A DNA stretch of 64,000 nt from JAAYUD01 sp963676865 (GCA_963676865.2 CAXXSS010000001.1:1612001-1676000), one strand, 5' to 3'. Shown: positions 45,583 to 55,034, counted from the first letter of the stretch. Notes: generated by a model not told the origin, from the sequence alone. Numbers and translations are program-made.

Positions 45583-45987
45583 TTATTGAAGATATTCTGC
45601 GAAAACATGATCGATAACATCGCAGTTTTTTAATTTTCCATTAATAATGCAAACAACATCAACTATCGCTTTGATAATAAGCTGTCCGTCATTTATTCGA
45701 TAGATATCTTGATAAAAGACATATTTAATGCCTTCCTTTTTTACCTTCAATTTACTCAAAAATTCTTCATTGTCATGTAGAGGACTCTTGAAAGCAATGT
45801 TGATACGTGCAACAACAGTGTCAATACCCTGCTTATGTAGTTCTACAACATCAAGCCCATGAGCAATCAAAAATTCATGTCGTGTATGTTCCAAATAGTT
45901 CTGATAAACAGCATTATTTACGATACTTTCAAAATCACACTCATAAGAGCGTACCTTCATTGGCAGTTCGAATATATAGTCTTTCAT
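45583..45987 (-). CDS. Hotdog-fold acyl-CoA thioesterase (4HBT type)
   Basis: Small thioesterase of 134 residues, probably hydrolysing acyl-CoA or acyl-ACP. The motif YECDFESIVNNAVYQNYLEH with following HTRHEFL matches the 4HBT active-site helix (D...VNNAxYxxYxExxR). The remaining strands (VVARINIAFKSPLHDNEEF, KYVFYQDIYRINDGQLI) fit the fold. It overlaps the U32 gene by 4 bases (ATGA), so the two are co-translated. Substrate is unknown. Confidence 0.87.
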   Translation of the reverse strand: MKDYIFELPMKVRSYECDFESIVNNAVYQNYLEHTRHEFLIAHGLDVVELHKQGIDTVVARINIAFKSPLHDNEEFLSKLKVKKEGIKYVFYQDIYRINDGQLIIKAIVDVVCIINGKLKNCDVIDHVFAEYLQ

Positions 45988-47252
45988 TCCAATCCCTTAA
46001 ATTTTTTCAATTCCTCGGTCGATACTAATTTGTATAGTTTGTCACTCGGTCTTATTTTTTCAGACATTTTCATAGAGAAATGTTCTCCCTTGCGAACGGT
46101 AGGTACTACTTTCAAATCGACTCTTGCTTCAGCGAGGTCGGCAAACACGGCTCCGGTTGTTGGCCCTGTAATAAGTAGTTTGTCTCCGACATTCAGTTCG
46201 GCTGCTTCGACTAAAAATTCGGCCACGCCGAGATTGGAGAAATAACGTATCCCTTTGCCCACGTATATTTTTCTTTCAGTAGCTTGCGAGCCATAGTTTT
46301 TGCTCCACTCCCCCAATCGTTGCCCCAGATAATAACCGTTCCAGAATCCGCGGTTGAAAACAGCTTTCAAACGTTCATCCCATTGATTGATTTTTTCGTC
46401 GGTATATGTTCCATCTATTGCCGACTGAATGGCTTCTTTGTAGCATTCGGTTACAGTCCGTACGTATTCTGCTCCACGGGCGCGACCTTCGATTTTGAAT
46501 ACTCTGACACCGGCATCCATCATCTTGTTAATAAAATGAATGGTCTTTAAGTCTTTGGGCGACATGATATATTGGTTGTCGATATCCAATTCCACATCCG
46601 TCTCTTTGTCTTTCACGGTATATCCTCTGCGGCATACTTGCATACAAGCTCCTCGATTGGCAGAACTGTTCATCTCGTGCAGCGAAAGATAGCATTTGCC
46701 TGATATGGCCATACACAGGGCACCATGACAGAACATTTCTATACGGAGCTTTTTACCGCTCGGCCCACAAATGTTTTCTTTATCAATGGCTTCGTAGATA
46801 ACAGCCACTTGATCTAAGTTCAATTCGCGCGCCAATACAACAACGTCTGCAAATTGGGCATAGAAGCGTAGTGCTTCAATGTTTGTAATATTTAATTGAG
46901 TTGAAAGATGTATTTCTTGTCCGATGCTGTGAGCATAGTTCATTACTGCTACGTCGGAAGCAATGATGGCAGAGATGCCTGCTTCGTGTGCAGCATCTAC
47001 GATTTTGTGCATCAACTCCATGTCTTTATCATAAATAATAGTATTGACTGTTAGATAAGATTTGATGTGGTGTTCGTTGCACGTTTCGGCTATCTCCCGC
47101 AAATCGTCGATACTGAAAGTGTTGGCCGAATGGGCCCTCATATTGAGCGAACCGATACCAAAATAAATAGAATCGGCTTGAGCTTGTATAGCGGCAGCGA
47201 GTGATTCTCGTGAACCTACCGGCGCCATAATTTCAAAATCTTTTATATTCAT
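45984..47252 (-). CDS. U32-family peptidase-like protein (RNA hydroxylation/TrhP type)
   Basis: Protein of 422 residues in the U32 family; relatives make the 5-hydroxyuridine modification in tRNA or act on rRNA, and peptidase activity is doubtful. Features: a TIM-barrel N-half (MAPVGSRESLAAAIQAQADS, LSTQLNITNIEALRFY), the U32 signature EMFCHGALCMAISGKCYLS with clustered Cys (also GACMQVCRRGY) and a C-terminal beta domain. Its promoter region is shared with the divergent dusB gene, and both proteins act on RNA, which is suggestive. Confidence 0.9.
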   Translation of the reverse strand: MNIKDFEIMAPVGSRESLAAAIQAQADSIYFGIGSLNMRAHSANTFSIDDLREIAETCNEHHIKSYLTVNTIIYDKDMELMHKIVDAAHEAGISAIIASDVAVMNYAHSIGQEIHLSTQLNITNIEALRFYAQFADVVVLARELNLDQVAVIYEAIDKENICGPSGKKLRIEMFCHGALCMAISGKCYLSLHEMNSSANRGACMQVCRRGYTVKDKETDVELDIDNQYIMSPKDLKTIHFINKMMDAGVRVFKIEGRARGAEYVRTVTECYKEAIQSAIDGTYTDEKINQWDERLKAVFNRGFWNGYYLGQRLGEWSKNYGSQATERKIYVGKGIRYFSNLGVAEFLVEAAELNVGDKLLITGPTTGAVFADLAEARVDLKVVPTVRKGEHFSMKMSEKIRPSDKLYKLVSTEELKKFKGLE

Positions 47253-47308
47253 TCTAAAAGTGATACTAATAATACGCTAATTGAAGAGCAAAGATACGAA
47301 TTAATCTG

Positions 47309-47316
47309 TATTTTTG
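47309..47316 (+). promoter_or_regulatory. -7 box of dusB
   Basis: TATTTTTG, 25 bases before the dusB start, in the 89-base gap between divergent U32 and dusB genes. Confidence 0.6.
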
Positions 47317-47341
47317 CAGAGAAAACGAAGAATAACAATAG

Positions 47342-48322
47342 ATGAAGATAGGGAATATAGACTTGGGTGACAAACCTATATGTCTTGCACCAATGGAAGA
47401 TGTTACCGATCAGGCATTTCGATTGATGTGTAAACACTTTGGTGCCGATATGGTTTATACGGAATTTGTTTCGTCTGAAGCATTGATTCGTTCGGTAAAT
47501 AGCACGGTTAAGAAACTTACCATCAGCAATGAAGAGCGTCCTGTTGCTATCCAGATATATGGCAGAGAAGTTGAGGCAATGGTGGGAGCGGCGAAAAGAG
47601 TAGAAGAAGCTCATCCGGATATATTAGATATTAATTTTGGCTGCCCGGTAAAGAAAGTTGCCGGTAAAGGTGCAGGAGCCGGAATGCTACAAAACATCCC
47701 GAAGATGATTGAAATAACTCGTGCGGTAGTCGATGCCGTAAAAATACCTGTTACAGTCAAAACCCGTTTGGGTTGGGATATGGAACATCGTATTATTGTT
47801 GACCTTGCCGAGCAACTCCAAGACTGCGGTATTTCTGCTTTGACTATTCATGGGCGTACACGTTCGCAAATGTATACCGGTGAGGCCGATTGGACTTTGA
47901 TAGGCGAGGTAAAGAACAATCCTCGTATGCGCATACCTGTTATAGGTAATGGTGATGTCACTTCTGCTATACGTGCAAAAGAATGTTTCGATAAGTATGG
48001 AGTTGATGCCATCATGATAGGCCGTGCCAGTTTTGGTAGGCCATGGATATTCCGTGAAGTGAAACACTACTTGCAGACGAATGAATTACTGCCCGAAGAA
48101 TCTTTCGAGTGGTATTTGGATGTACTTCGCAATCAGGTAGCCGATAGTGTGAAACGTTTGGGCGAATACGGAGGCATTTTGCATGTTCGCCGTCATTTGG
48201 CAGCTTCACCCATATTCAAGGGAATACCCGACTTTCGCCCTACTCGTATAGCTATGCTGCGGGCAGCAACTTTAGAAGAACTGTTTCAAATATTTGATGA
48301 AATAAAAAAGCGATTATCATGA
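47342..48322 (+). CDS. dusB: tRNA-dihydrouridine synthase DusB
   Basis: FMN enzyme that reduces uridines in tRNA. The 326-residue protein shows the family motifs in order: LAPMEDVTDQAFRLMCKHFG, ADMVYTEFVSSEAL, the catalytic Cys in INFGCPVKKVAGKGAGAGML, VTVKTRLGWD, TIHGRTRSQMYTGEADW and the FMN-phosphate site IGNGDV...MIGRASFGRPWIF. The small C-terminal helical domain is complete. Its stop overlaps the MFS transporter start (ATGA), so both are made from one transcript. Confidence 0.96.
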   Translation: MKIGNIDLGDKPICLAPMEDVTDQAFRLMCKHFGADMVYTEFVSSEALIRSVNSTVKKLTISNEERPVAIQIYGREVEAMVGAAKRVEEAHPDILDINFGCPVKKVAGKGAGAGMLQNIPKMIEITRAVVDAVKIPVTVKTRLGWDMEHRIIVDLAEQLQDCGISALTIHGRTRSQMYTGEADWTLIGEVKNNPRMRIPVIGNGDVTSAIRAKECFDKYGVDAIMIGRASFGRPWIFREVKHYLQTNELLPEESFEWYLDVLRNQVADSVKRLGEYGGILHVRRHLAASPIFKGIPDFRPTRIAMLRAATLEELFQIFDEIKKRLS

Positions 48323-49590
48323 AAAAGAACATTGGAATGTTAACCCTTGTTATGGTGTTTTGGTTTACTATTTCTTTTATAACGAACATCATAGGTCCTA
48401 TTATCCCGGATATTATTAATAATTTCCATCTCAAAGATTTGGCATTGGCAGGCTTTATTCCCACTTCATTTTTTATAGCTTATGCCATTATGTCTATACC
48501 AGCTGGAATTCTTATCGACCGTTATGGCGAAAAGCTTGTTTTGTTTATAGGCTTTTTTGTTCCTTTTATTGGCGCTTTGTTATTTGCAGCTTTTCATACT
48601 TATCCCATGTTGCTTGCTTCTTGTTTCATCATTGGATTGGGCATGGCTATGTTGCAAACAGTGCTCAACCCTTTGCAGCGTACTGTTGGAGGTGAAGAAA
48701 ATTATGCTTTCGTGGCCGAAGTGGCGCAGTTTGTATTTGGTGTGGCATCTGCCTTGAGTCCTTTCGTATATACTTATTTGATAGGTCGGCTTTCACCTGC
48801 TCAATATGTGGCAGGAAAAAATACTTTTATCGATTTGTTGGCAGGTATCACCCCCAGCAATATGCCTTGGGTATCACTTTATTGGATATTTGCCATTCTT
48901 TTGTTGGTAATGGTGTTCTTTGTACTTATTGCCAAGTTTCCAAGTATCGAACTGAAAGAGGATGAGAAAGCCGGCAGTAAAGAATCCTATTTATACCTCT
49001 TCAAACAAAAATATGTTTGGCTTTTCTTTTTGGGTATCTTTTGCTATGTTAGTACCGAACAGGGCACTGCCGATTTCATGAGTACTTTTTTGAGTAAATA
49101 TCATGGTATTGATCCACAAGGTGCGGGTGCTCATGCTGTCAGCTATTTCTGGTTGGCAATGACTTTTGGTTGTGTTCTGGGTATGATATTATTGAAGTTC
49201 ATTGACAGTCGCAAGTTACTATGGAGTTCAGGATTCCTCACTGCCATTTTGTTGGTACTTGCCCTATTTGGCAGTAGCAGCATTTCACTTTTTGCTTTTC
49301 CTGCAGTTGGTTTCAGCATATCAATGATGTATTCCATTGTATTCTCTTTGGGAATGAATACTGCTCCTTCCAATCACGGTTCTTTTGCTGGAATTCTCTG
49401 TTCTTCGATAGTCGGTGGGGCTGTAGGTCCGCTTATTATCAGTGCATTGTCCGATGTATTTTCACTCCGCGTTGGGATGTGTTTCATCTTTTTGACAGTT
49501 GCCTACATGACTTTTCTCGGCTTTTGGGCAAAACCTCTTATCAATAATAAGACTATTCGTCTCAAAGAAGTATTTCATTCGAAGAAGTAA
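48319..49590 (+). CDS. MFS transporter, sugar/FucP-like
   Basis: Inner-membrane symporter of 423 residues with 12 predicted helices. The cytoplasmic loop GILIDRYGEKLV after helix 2 is the MFS motif A equivalent. The arrangement (TSFFIAYAIMSIPAGILIDR, MAMLQTVLNPLQRTVGG) resembles the L-fucose/glucose FucP branch, but the charged sugar-contact residues cannot be confirmed by eye. The first codon overlaps the dusB stop. It is followed by a strong terminator. Substrate is not known. Confidence 0.85.
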   Translation: MKKNIGMLTLVMVFWFTISFITNIIGPIIPDIINNFHLKDLALAGFIPTSFFIAYAIMSIPAGILIDRYGEKLVLFIGFFVPFIGALLFAAFHTYPMLLASCFIIGLGMAMLQTVLNPLQRTVGGEENYAFVAEVAQFVFGVASALSPFVYTYLIGRLSPAQYVAGKNTFIDLLAGITPSNMPWVSLYWIFAILLLVMVFFVLIAKFPSIELKEDEKAGSKESYLYLFKQKYVWLFFLGIFCYVSTEQGTADFMSTFLSKYHGIDPQGAGAHAVSYFWLAMTFGCVLGMILLKFIDSRKLLWSSGFLTAILLVLALFGSSSISLFAFPAVGFSISMMYSIVFSLGMNTAPSNHGSFAGILCSSIVGGAVGPLIISALSDVFSLRVGMCFIFLTVAYMTFLGFWAKPLINNKTIRLKEVFHSKK

Positions 49591-49671
49591 AATTTAATAC
49601 GCTTACTCATACTTATAGAGTATTTAAGCAGAAACGGAGATAGACAATTAAGGGCTATTTCGAAATAATAT

Positions 49672-49704
49672 AAACCCCGAAAGTTAAAAAACTTTCGGGG
49701 TTTT
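49672..49704 (+). terminator. Rho-independent terminator after the MFS gene
   Basis: Perfect 14-base arms (AAACCCCGAAAGTT at 49672-49685, complement at 49690-49703) with a 4-base loop and following T. Ends the dusB-MFS unit; being symmetric it could work both ways. Confidence 0.93.
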
Positions 49705-49916
49705 GCTATATAAGTAAAAGAAGAGAAAACGACTTCACTCTTTCTTAGCATTCTACAATATCACCGTAACTAACGCATCATTATGATTCTATTAGAGTTT
49801 AGTTTAAACGCTTTTTGGAATCTTATAAATGAATCGTTATGTAGAAGATAAATAATTGAAAGGAGATGATTAATGAGAATGTCCTTTTTTTACAATTCAA
49901 TTGTTTTTGTAGATAT

Positions 49917-49924
49917 TACCTTTG
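49917..49924 (+). promoter_or_regulatory. -7 box of the M28 peptidase gene
   Basis: TACCTTTG, 23 bases before the start codon. Confidence 0.6.
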
Positions 49925-49947
49925 TGCTTTCATCAATAAATTAAGCT

Positions 49948-51162
49948 ATGGACAAGAAAGAATTAATTGAAAAAATCAAATTGCATTTACAAGTATTATG
50001 CTCCGCCATCGGCGAGCGTCGGGTTGGGAGTGAAGAGAATCGGAGAGCTACAGCTTATGTAAAAAGAATATTGGAAGCATCAAACTGGGAAACAGAAGAG
50101 ACTGAACTCTCTGTCATTGATTGGAAAACAGAAGGCGCAATGCTCACCTATGGTGACCACTCCTTTGATGTTTTCTCTTCTCACTATTCATTGGGTTGTC
50201 ACGTGTGTGGAGAATTGATAGCTATTAATTCTATTTCTCAACTTGAACAAAACAATATCGAAGATAAAATAGTTCTTCTTTACGGAGAAATTGCTAATCA
50301 ACAAATTGCACCGAAGAAATTTCCTTTTTGGAATCCGGAAGAGCATCAGCATCTTATTGCTCTGTTGGAGCAAGGCAAACCTAAAGCTCTGGTTTGTGCA
50401 ACGGAGCGTAATTCTGCCACAGTAGGTGGGGTTTATCCATTTCCGTTGTTCGAAGATGGTGATTTTGATATTCCTTCTGTTTACATGAAGGATACCGAAG
50501 GCAAACGTTTACTTGCATACAGAGGGCAAACAGTCGAATTGATTTCTAAGGCAAAACGTATTCCAGATAGCGCATTCAATATTATAGGACGACACAATGG
50601 TCAGACGAAGAGTCGAATCGTGATTACCGCTCATATAGATACTAAAATTGGAACTCCCGGGGCAATAGATAATGCAACTGGAGTAGCTACTGTCATGGTA
50701 CTAGCTGAACTTTTGAAAGATTATTCCGGTAAATATTCCATAGAATTGGTTATTTTCAATGGAGAAGATTATTATGGTGCGCCAGGACAAGTCAACTATA
50801 TTGAACAAAACTCAGATAAGTTCAATGATGTTATTTTGAATATTAATATTGATGGAGCAGGTTACAAGGAAGGGCTTTCTGCTTTCTCTCCTTTCAACCT
50901 TCCTCAACCTATTCTTAATACTTTTCATGATGTTATTTGCAGTACTTCTGAATTTGTAGAAGGCTTGCCTTGGTACCAAGGAGATCATAGTCTTTTTCTT
51001 CAAAAAGGGTGTCCGGCAATTGCAGTCACTTCGCAATGGCTTATTGAGAATATGGAATGCCAAGAACTCACCCATACGCCAAAAGATAATATAAGTGTAG
51101 TAAACTACGAAAGAGTTGCAGAGTGTGCAATGGGCATTATGGAGTTAATAAGAAAAATATGA
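49948..51162 (+). CDS. M28-family metallopeptidase with PA-like domain
   Basis: Zinc aminopeptidase-like protein of 404 residues. No signal peptide is seen (MDKKELIEKIKLHLQ), so it is probably cytoplasmic. A PA-like insert (about 85-200) precedes the catalytic part. Metal ligands of the M28 pattern: His in IVITAHIDTK, Asp in PGAIDNATGV, the Glu pair region VIFNGEDYYG, Asp in NINIDGAGY and His in ELTHTPKDN. Single-gene unit with its own promoter; convergent with the AraC gene. Natural substrate unknown. Confidence 0.9.
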   Translation: MDKKELIEKIKLHLQVLCSAIGERRVGSEENRRATAYVKRILEASNWETEETELSVIDWKTEGAMLTYGDHSFDVFSSHYSLGCHVCGELIAINSISQLEQNNIEDKIVLLYGEIANQQIAPKKFPFWNPEEHQHLIALLEQGKPKALVCATERNSATVGGVYPFPLFEDGDFDIPSVYMKDTEGKRLLAYRGQTVELISKAKRIPDSAFNIIGRHNGQTKSRIVITAHIDTKIGTPGAIDNATGVATVMVLAELLKDYSGKYSIELVIFNGEDYYGAPGQVNYIEQNSDKFNDVILNINIDGAGYKEGLSAFSPFNLPQPILNTFHDVICSTSEFVEGLPWYQGDHSLFLQKGCPAIAVTSQWLIENMECQELTHTPKDNISVVNYERVAECAMGIMELIRKI

Positions 51163-51215
51163 AATGTTTTCAAAGTAAAGTTTGCCTCACGGATACGAAT
51201 TCTTCATCTTAAATA

Positions 51216-52115
51216 TTACACTATTGTGCGATATTCGGTCGGCGAACACCCTACTTTTTCTTTAAAAAATCGGCTGAAGTGTTGCGGGTATTTGAACCCT
51301 AATTCATCTGCTATTTCGTTCAGTGTTTTGCTCGTATCCAGCACTTTGTTTTTGGCGATGTCTATTAGTTTTGTTTGAATATGTTCCTGGGCCGATTTGC
51401 TTGTCTCTTTCTTAATAAGATCGCCGAAATAGTTGGGCGACAAATGCAATTGATCTGCAAAATATTGTACTGACGGTAATCCTAAGTGTTGCGATTTACT
51501 TGTTGCGAAATAGTCCTCCAATATGCTTTCAAAATGAGTTAACACGTCTTTGTTTGCATTACTGCGTATAAGAAATTGGTGATCATAAAAACGTACACAA
51601 TAATTCAGCAGTAGCTCGATGTTGTTGACAATCAATGTCTGGCTGTGTCGGTCTATGGGGTGCATCAACTCTTCTTTGATCTTGTGCAGACAATCGAGCA
51701 CTATCTCACGCTCTGATTCGGACAAATGAAGTGCTTCGTCCGCTTCGTACGAAAAGAAAGAGTAGTCTTTCATGTGACGAGCCAGGTCAGTTCCTCGCAG
51801 CAGTTCGGAATCGAATAGCAAGGCCCATCCTTTGGGTTGAAAAGGTTCTCCGTTATTATCTATTCCTCCTATTTGACCGGGAGCAAAGAACACAAGAGTT
51901 CCTTCTTGATAATCGTAATAATGCCTGCCGTATTTGAGTTCTCCATGTTTGAAATCTTTGAGCAACACGGCATAAAAGCCGAAATATTTTTGCGAGGGCA
52001 TCACTGGCTGGCATTCAGAAAAATCAATGACGCTTACCGACGGATGGAGTGTGGTGCACCCCATCATTTCATTGTATTGACATACATGGTCTAATCGTAA
52101 TATATCGCTCATCAT
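51216..52115 (-). CDS. AraC-family transcriptional regulator
   Basis: Regulator of 299 residues with an N-terminal cupin-like sensing domain (YYDYQEGTLVFFAPGQIGGI) and a C-terminal double helix-turn-helix (TLNEIADELGFKYPQHFSRF, then FKEKVGCSPTEYR). Two Met codons begin the frame (52115 or 52112). It is divergent from the aldo/keto reductase gene with a 169-base gap, the usual arrangement of a regulator and its target. Ligand is unknown. Confidence 0.92.
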   Translation of the reverse strand: MMSDILRLDHVCQYNEMMGCTTLHPSVSVIDFSECQPVMPSQKYFGFYAVLLKDFKHGELKYGRHYYDYQEGTLVFFAPGQIGGIDNNGEPFQPKGWALLFDSELLRGTDLARHMKDYSFFSYEADEALHLSESEREIVLDCLHKIKEELMHPIDRHSQTLIVNNIELLLNYCVRFYDHQFLIRSNANKDVLTHFESILEDYFATSKSQHLGLPSVQYFADQLHLSPNYFGDLIKKETSKSAQEHIQTKLIDIAKNKVLDTSKTLNEIADELGFKYPQHFSRFFKEKVGCSPTEYRTIV

Positions 52116-52237
52116 TATATACTTATTGGCTACAAAGATAGTTCTTTATATCACATTATTTAGTGCTTGTAGGCGTAATCTGTAATAAAGGTACGAAAAC
52201 CTGTAATTCGTATAACTGTATGTCAAAACATTATACT

Positions 52238-52245
52238 TACTTTTG
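52238..52245 (+). promoter_or_regulatory. -7 box of the aldo/keto reductase gene
   Basis: TACTTTTG, 39 bases before the ATG at 52285, in the divergent gap with the AraC gene. An operator for that regulator would be expected here but is not evident. Confidence 0.55.
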
Positions 52246-52284
52246 CACCAACAAAAGATAAGATATAAACTTAATTACTTGATT

Positions 52285-53289
52285 ATGAAATATAGAACAT
52301 TAGGAAAAACGAATGTAAACCTTTCTACAATAGGATTGGGATGTATGGGAATGAGTGCCGCTTATGGTACTGCGCATGATGAAGAAAACGTCGCAACATT
52401 AAACCATGCCATAGAGCAAGGTGTGAACTTCTGGGACACGGCCGACGCTTACGGAAACGGTGCCAACGAAACATTGATTTCGAAAGTTCTTACAGCGAAA
52501 AGGGATAAAATATTTATTGCCACTAAGTTTGGGTTCAGGTTGAAGGACGACAAGAGTGATGTCTTCTCGAGTAAAGACACATACATCGATTCGTCGCCGG
52601 AGTGGATGAGGCAAGCGGTAGAAAATAGCCTTCGCAGACTCAAAATAGAGACAATAGATTTGTACTATGCTCATCGTTTAAATCCGAATATTCCGGTAGA
52701 AGAAACTGTTGGTGCGATGGCCGACTTGATAAAAGAAGGAAAAATCCGGTATATAGGGTTGAGCGAATGTTCGGCCGAAACGTTACGTAAGGCCTATGCC
52801 GTGCATCCGATTGCTGCGTTGCAGAGCGAATACTCGTTACTTACCCGCACGGTTGAAGAAGATATTCTGCCTACATGTACCGAATTGGGTATTACGTTGG
52901 TGCCATTTGCACCATTGGGACGTGGCTTGATGAGCAATACGTTGAATGTAAACATGCTGGATAAGAACGATTTTCGTCGCACACTTCCTCGATACAATGG
53001 CGATTATTATAAAAACAACAGTTCTTTGGCAGAAGCTTTTGCACAGTTAGCTTCAAAAAAAGGCTGCACTCCGGCACAATTGGCTTTGGCCTGGTTGCTT
53101 GCTCAGGGAGAAAACATTATCCCTATTCCGGGAACAAAACATATTAAGTATCTTGATGACAATATCGGGGCCGTCAACGTTTCTCTTAGCGGGGATGATA
53201 TTCTGGATATTGAAGAAGTTTTAAAAAGGTATCCTAATATCGGCCCACGATATAGTGCTCTTCAAGATAAATTTGTTGATAAGAAATAA
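52285..53289 (+). CDS. Aldo/keto reductase
   Basis: NADPH-dependent oxidoreductase of 334 residues. The ATG at 52285 gives the usual start MKYRTLGKTNVNLSTIGLGC; the earlier TTG frame runs through the promoter. Catalytic tetrad residues are seen in FWDTADAYGNGANE (Asp, Tyr), IFIATKFGF (Lys) and IDLYYAHRLNPN (His). NADP-binding C-terminal motif: IIPIPGTKHIKYLDDNIGAV. Probably induced through the divergent AraC regulator. Physiological substrate not known. Confidence 0.94.
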   Translation: MKYRTLGKTNVNLSTIGLGCMGMSAAYGTAHDEENVATLNHAIEQGVNFWDTADAYGNGANETLISKVLTAKRDKIFIATKFGFRLKDDKSDVFSSKDTYIDSSPEWMRQAVENSLRRLKIETIDLYYAHRLNPNIPVEETVGAMADLIKEGKIRYIGLSECSAETLRKAYAVHPIAALQSEYSLLTRTVEEDILPTCTELGITLVPFAPLGRGLMSNTLNVNMLDKNDFRRTLPRYNGDYYKNNSSLAEAFAQLASKKGCTPAQLALAWLLAQGENIIPIPGTKHIKYLDDNIGAVNVSLSGDDILDIEEVLKRYPNIGPRYSALQDKFVDKK

Positions 53290-53370
53290 TTCTATTCAAT
53301 AGGTTTCTACTTCAATGTGGTAGGTAGGTATGCGCACACAAAAAACTTATTGATGTCGATCAGAAAGATA

Positions 53371-53460
53371 CTTATGTCGTCGCCATAACTTCTGCAAGTG
53401 ATAATGATAATATACAGAAGTCGTCACAATCATTTCTATATGTTGTTGCGGTGACATAAG
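53371..53460. repeat. Imperfect hairpin related to the IS-broken palindrome
   Basis: Arms CTTATGTCGTCGC (53371-53383) and GCGGTGACATAAG (53448-53460) pair with 2 mismatches in 13. The left side ACTTATGTCGTCGCCATAAC (53370-53389) matches the arm at 34759-34778 with few changes. Confidence 0.65.
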
Positions 53461-53483
53461 GACCAAAATATTGTCAGATTCTT

Positions 53484-53560
53484 ACTTGAGTTCGAGATAA
53501 GAAATCAAAAGGAGGGGAGTTTATTTGTCTTGACAGCTTCATCTTTTAAGTTTCGCAAAA
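53484..53560 (-). pseudogene. End fragment of an IS982-type element
   Basis: Repeats the left end of the IS at 34840 (ACTTGAGTTCGAGATAAGAA) and the last transposase codons: minus strand reads EAVKTNKLPSF-stop against EVVKTNQLAFF-stop in the intact copy. The rest of the transposase is gone. Confidence 0.85.
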
Positions 53561-54178
53561 AAAAGTTTTGAAACTCTATCCGTCATGTTATCTCATTGGC
53601 TATGAGTTATATGTACAGGTGTGGCTTGTTTATGGGACCTCAAAATGGCGTTATCTTGCTTACTGTTAGTGCGTTATGAAACGTGGGTCGCCTGCCTCGA
53701 ATATCAACCGATTAAGCCATTACTCGGTATCTGCGGTGTGTGCACCTTGTAGAAGCTCCTTTGCTTACTGCTTCTACGTGGAAGTGCTCCGGTTCTTTTT
53801 CTCTGCAAGAAGGTGTTTTGTACACATCTTATTGAATCATCGTTGTTGCATTTAAGCTATTTCTGCCGGCTCATTAATGTTTTGTCGTTCCATATATGTG
53901 ATTCGATCAACTCACATATATGGAACGACACTTTTCTCAGGATAAGATATAAAGTCTTTCTTATATGAGCCAACTTTCATCCGTATGTTTTACAGACTTC
54001 GCCCTTACAAAAAGGTCTCATGAAGCGCTTAAAAGCCTTTTGAATAAAGCATTATGGCTTTCGTTGTAACAGCATAATAGGGACGTACGGATAACGCGCA
54101 AATTGGAACATGATTTTGTTGGAATAGATCGCCGCAGTCGCAACGATATATCCGAGTTCTTATCCCGAACTCAAATAT
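53561..54178 (-). repeat. Decayed repeat unit, copy 2
   Basis: The reverse complement aligns in blocks with 10791-11400. The shared broken frame reads VYKTPSCREKEPEHFHVEAV here. It ends at 54157-54178 with TTCTTATCCCGAACTCAAAT, the orientation of the right end of the IS982-type element, so together with the fragment at 53484 it is framed by IS-like termini. No intact gene lies inside. Confidence 0.7.
53884..53929. repeat. Perfect hairpin, single-unit version of the 11.1-kb hairpin
   Basis: Arms GTCGTTCCATATATGTGA (53884-53901) and TCACATATATGGAACGAC (53912-53929), loop of 10. Compared with copy 1, a C-to-T change in one arm is matched by the G-to-A change in the other, so pairing is kept. 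Confidence 0.92.
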
Positions 54179-54566
54179 ATTCTTATCGTATTTTGACTGC
54201 ATAAAAGCAGGCTGGCGAGTCTTTTCGGACTTAAACTTTTTCACTTCTTTTACATCCAAAAGTATTATAGAAAACTTTTGGGATGAGGTGCTTTTTAAAA
54301 AAGGATGCAGTATACTCGCTTATGTATAAAACTAGCTTTCAGATGCCTGTAGACTATCATTTAGAATGATTCTAAGCAGAGGTCCGCTGAAAATAAGAGC
54401 CCTACAGTATGCTCTCGAGTCGATTTTTAAGCCTCTTTTCGCTGGCGTTGTATACGGTGTATCGTTAACCTATTGTGTGATAGTGCGGTATGGTGTCATA
54501 CGGAGGTGGCAAAGGATAGAAATTACAAACTGTATGAGCAGGAGTACCGACAACTGACGAGTAAAA
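54179..54566. other. Gene-free stretch
   Basis: About 390 bases with no convincing gene, promoter or repeat. The only open frame (54366-54557) has no family resemblance and lacks a promoter motif. Confidence 0.5.
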
Positions 54567-54899
54567 TTATTTATCATGAATTACTTTCAATACTTTACAG
54601 TCTTTCTTACGTATTTCAATACGAGCTACGCCTCCACAATCCTCTTTAGCAGAAGTACCTTCTACAACCCAAAGAGAATCTCCTATAAGTGTTGCCTTGT
54701 ATGGCTTTTCTTTTACAACGGACTGTCCATATATGGGAACCCATATTGTTTCTGCTATTTTTTTAGCAATCTCATCATTGGATACCAATCCATTCTTTTG
54801 AATATCTGTGTTCTGTTCGTTTTTCTGATCGCTTCTTGTACATTGTAAGAATGATAAGAAGATAATTACTAAACAGAATAAATACCGTACTATTTTCAT
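54567..54899 (-). CDS. NTF2-fold immunity-type lipoprotein
   Basis: Predicted immunity protein of 110 residues against an Rhs-type toxin tip. Lipoprotein signal (FCLVIIFLSFLQC, Cys 20), then AKKIAETIWVPIYGQSVVKE, GDSLWVVEGTSAKEDCGGVA and IEIRKKDCKVLKVIHDK, the pattern of NTF2-fold immunity domains (PF15631 type, from memory). The toxin tail remnant ends 7 bases upstream, the standard toxin-immunity spacing. An exported lipoprotein immunity protein implies the toxin acts in the envelope or passes through it. Confidence 0.82.
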   Translation of the reverse strand: MKIVRYLFCLVIIFLSFLQCTRSDQKNEQNTDIQKNGLVSNDEIAKKIAETIWVPIYGQSVVKEKPYKATLIGDSLWVVEGTSAKEDCGGVARIEIRKKDCKVLKVIHDK

Positions 54900-54906
54900 A
54901 AAATAA

Positions 54907-55014
54907 TTAATTTTTAATTGCTCGTGCTCCTGTAACCAGGGGAATTAATATATTGTCTTGTACCCAATTCCAGATATTCCTTGTCGGTTCATTTTTTTTT
55001 GTAAAGACACAGAA
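54907..55014 (-). pseudogene. C-terminal tail of an Rhs toxin
   Basis: Frame on the minus strand reads CVFTKKNEPTRNIWNWVQDN then ILIPLVTGARAIKN and stop, immediately followed by the immunity gene. An in-frame stop lies upstream (55015-55017), so it is cut off from any Rhs core. Toxin activity class not identified. Confidence 0.72.
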
Positions 55015-55034
55015 TCATTATTTTTCTTATTCAG

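Noticed and set aside
49672..49704. Riboswitch-like structure before the M28 gene
   Set aside because: Simple perfect stem with T-run at the end of the MFS gene; an ordinary terminator explains it.
53561..54178. CRISPR-like repeats suggested by recurring CATATGTG words
   Set aside because: The words are arms of hairpins, with no regular repeat-spacer spacing and no cas genes in the window.
54366..54557. Open frame of 63 codons as a small gene
   Set aside because: No promoter motif, no family resemblance and no coding-like composition; it lies in relic DNA.
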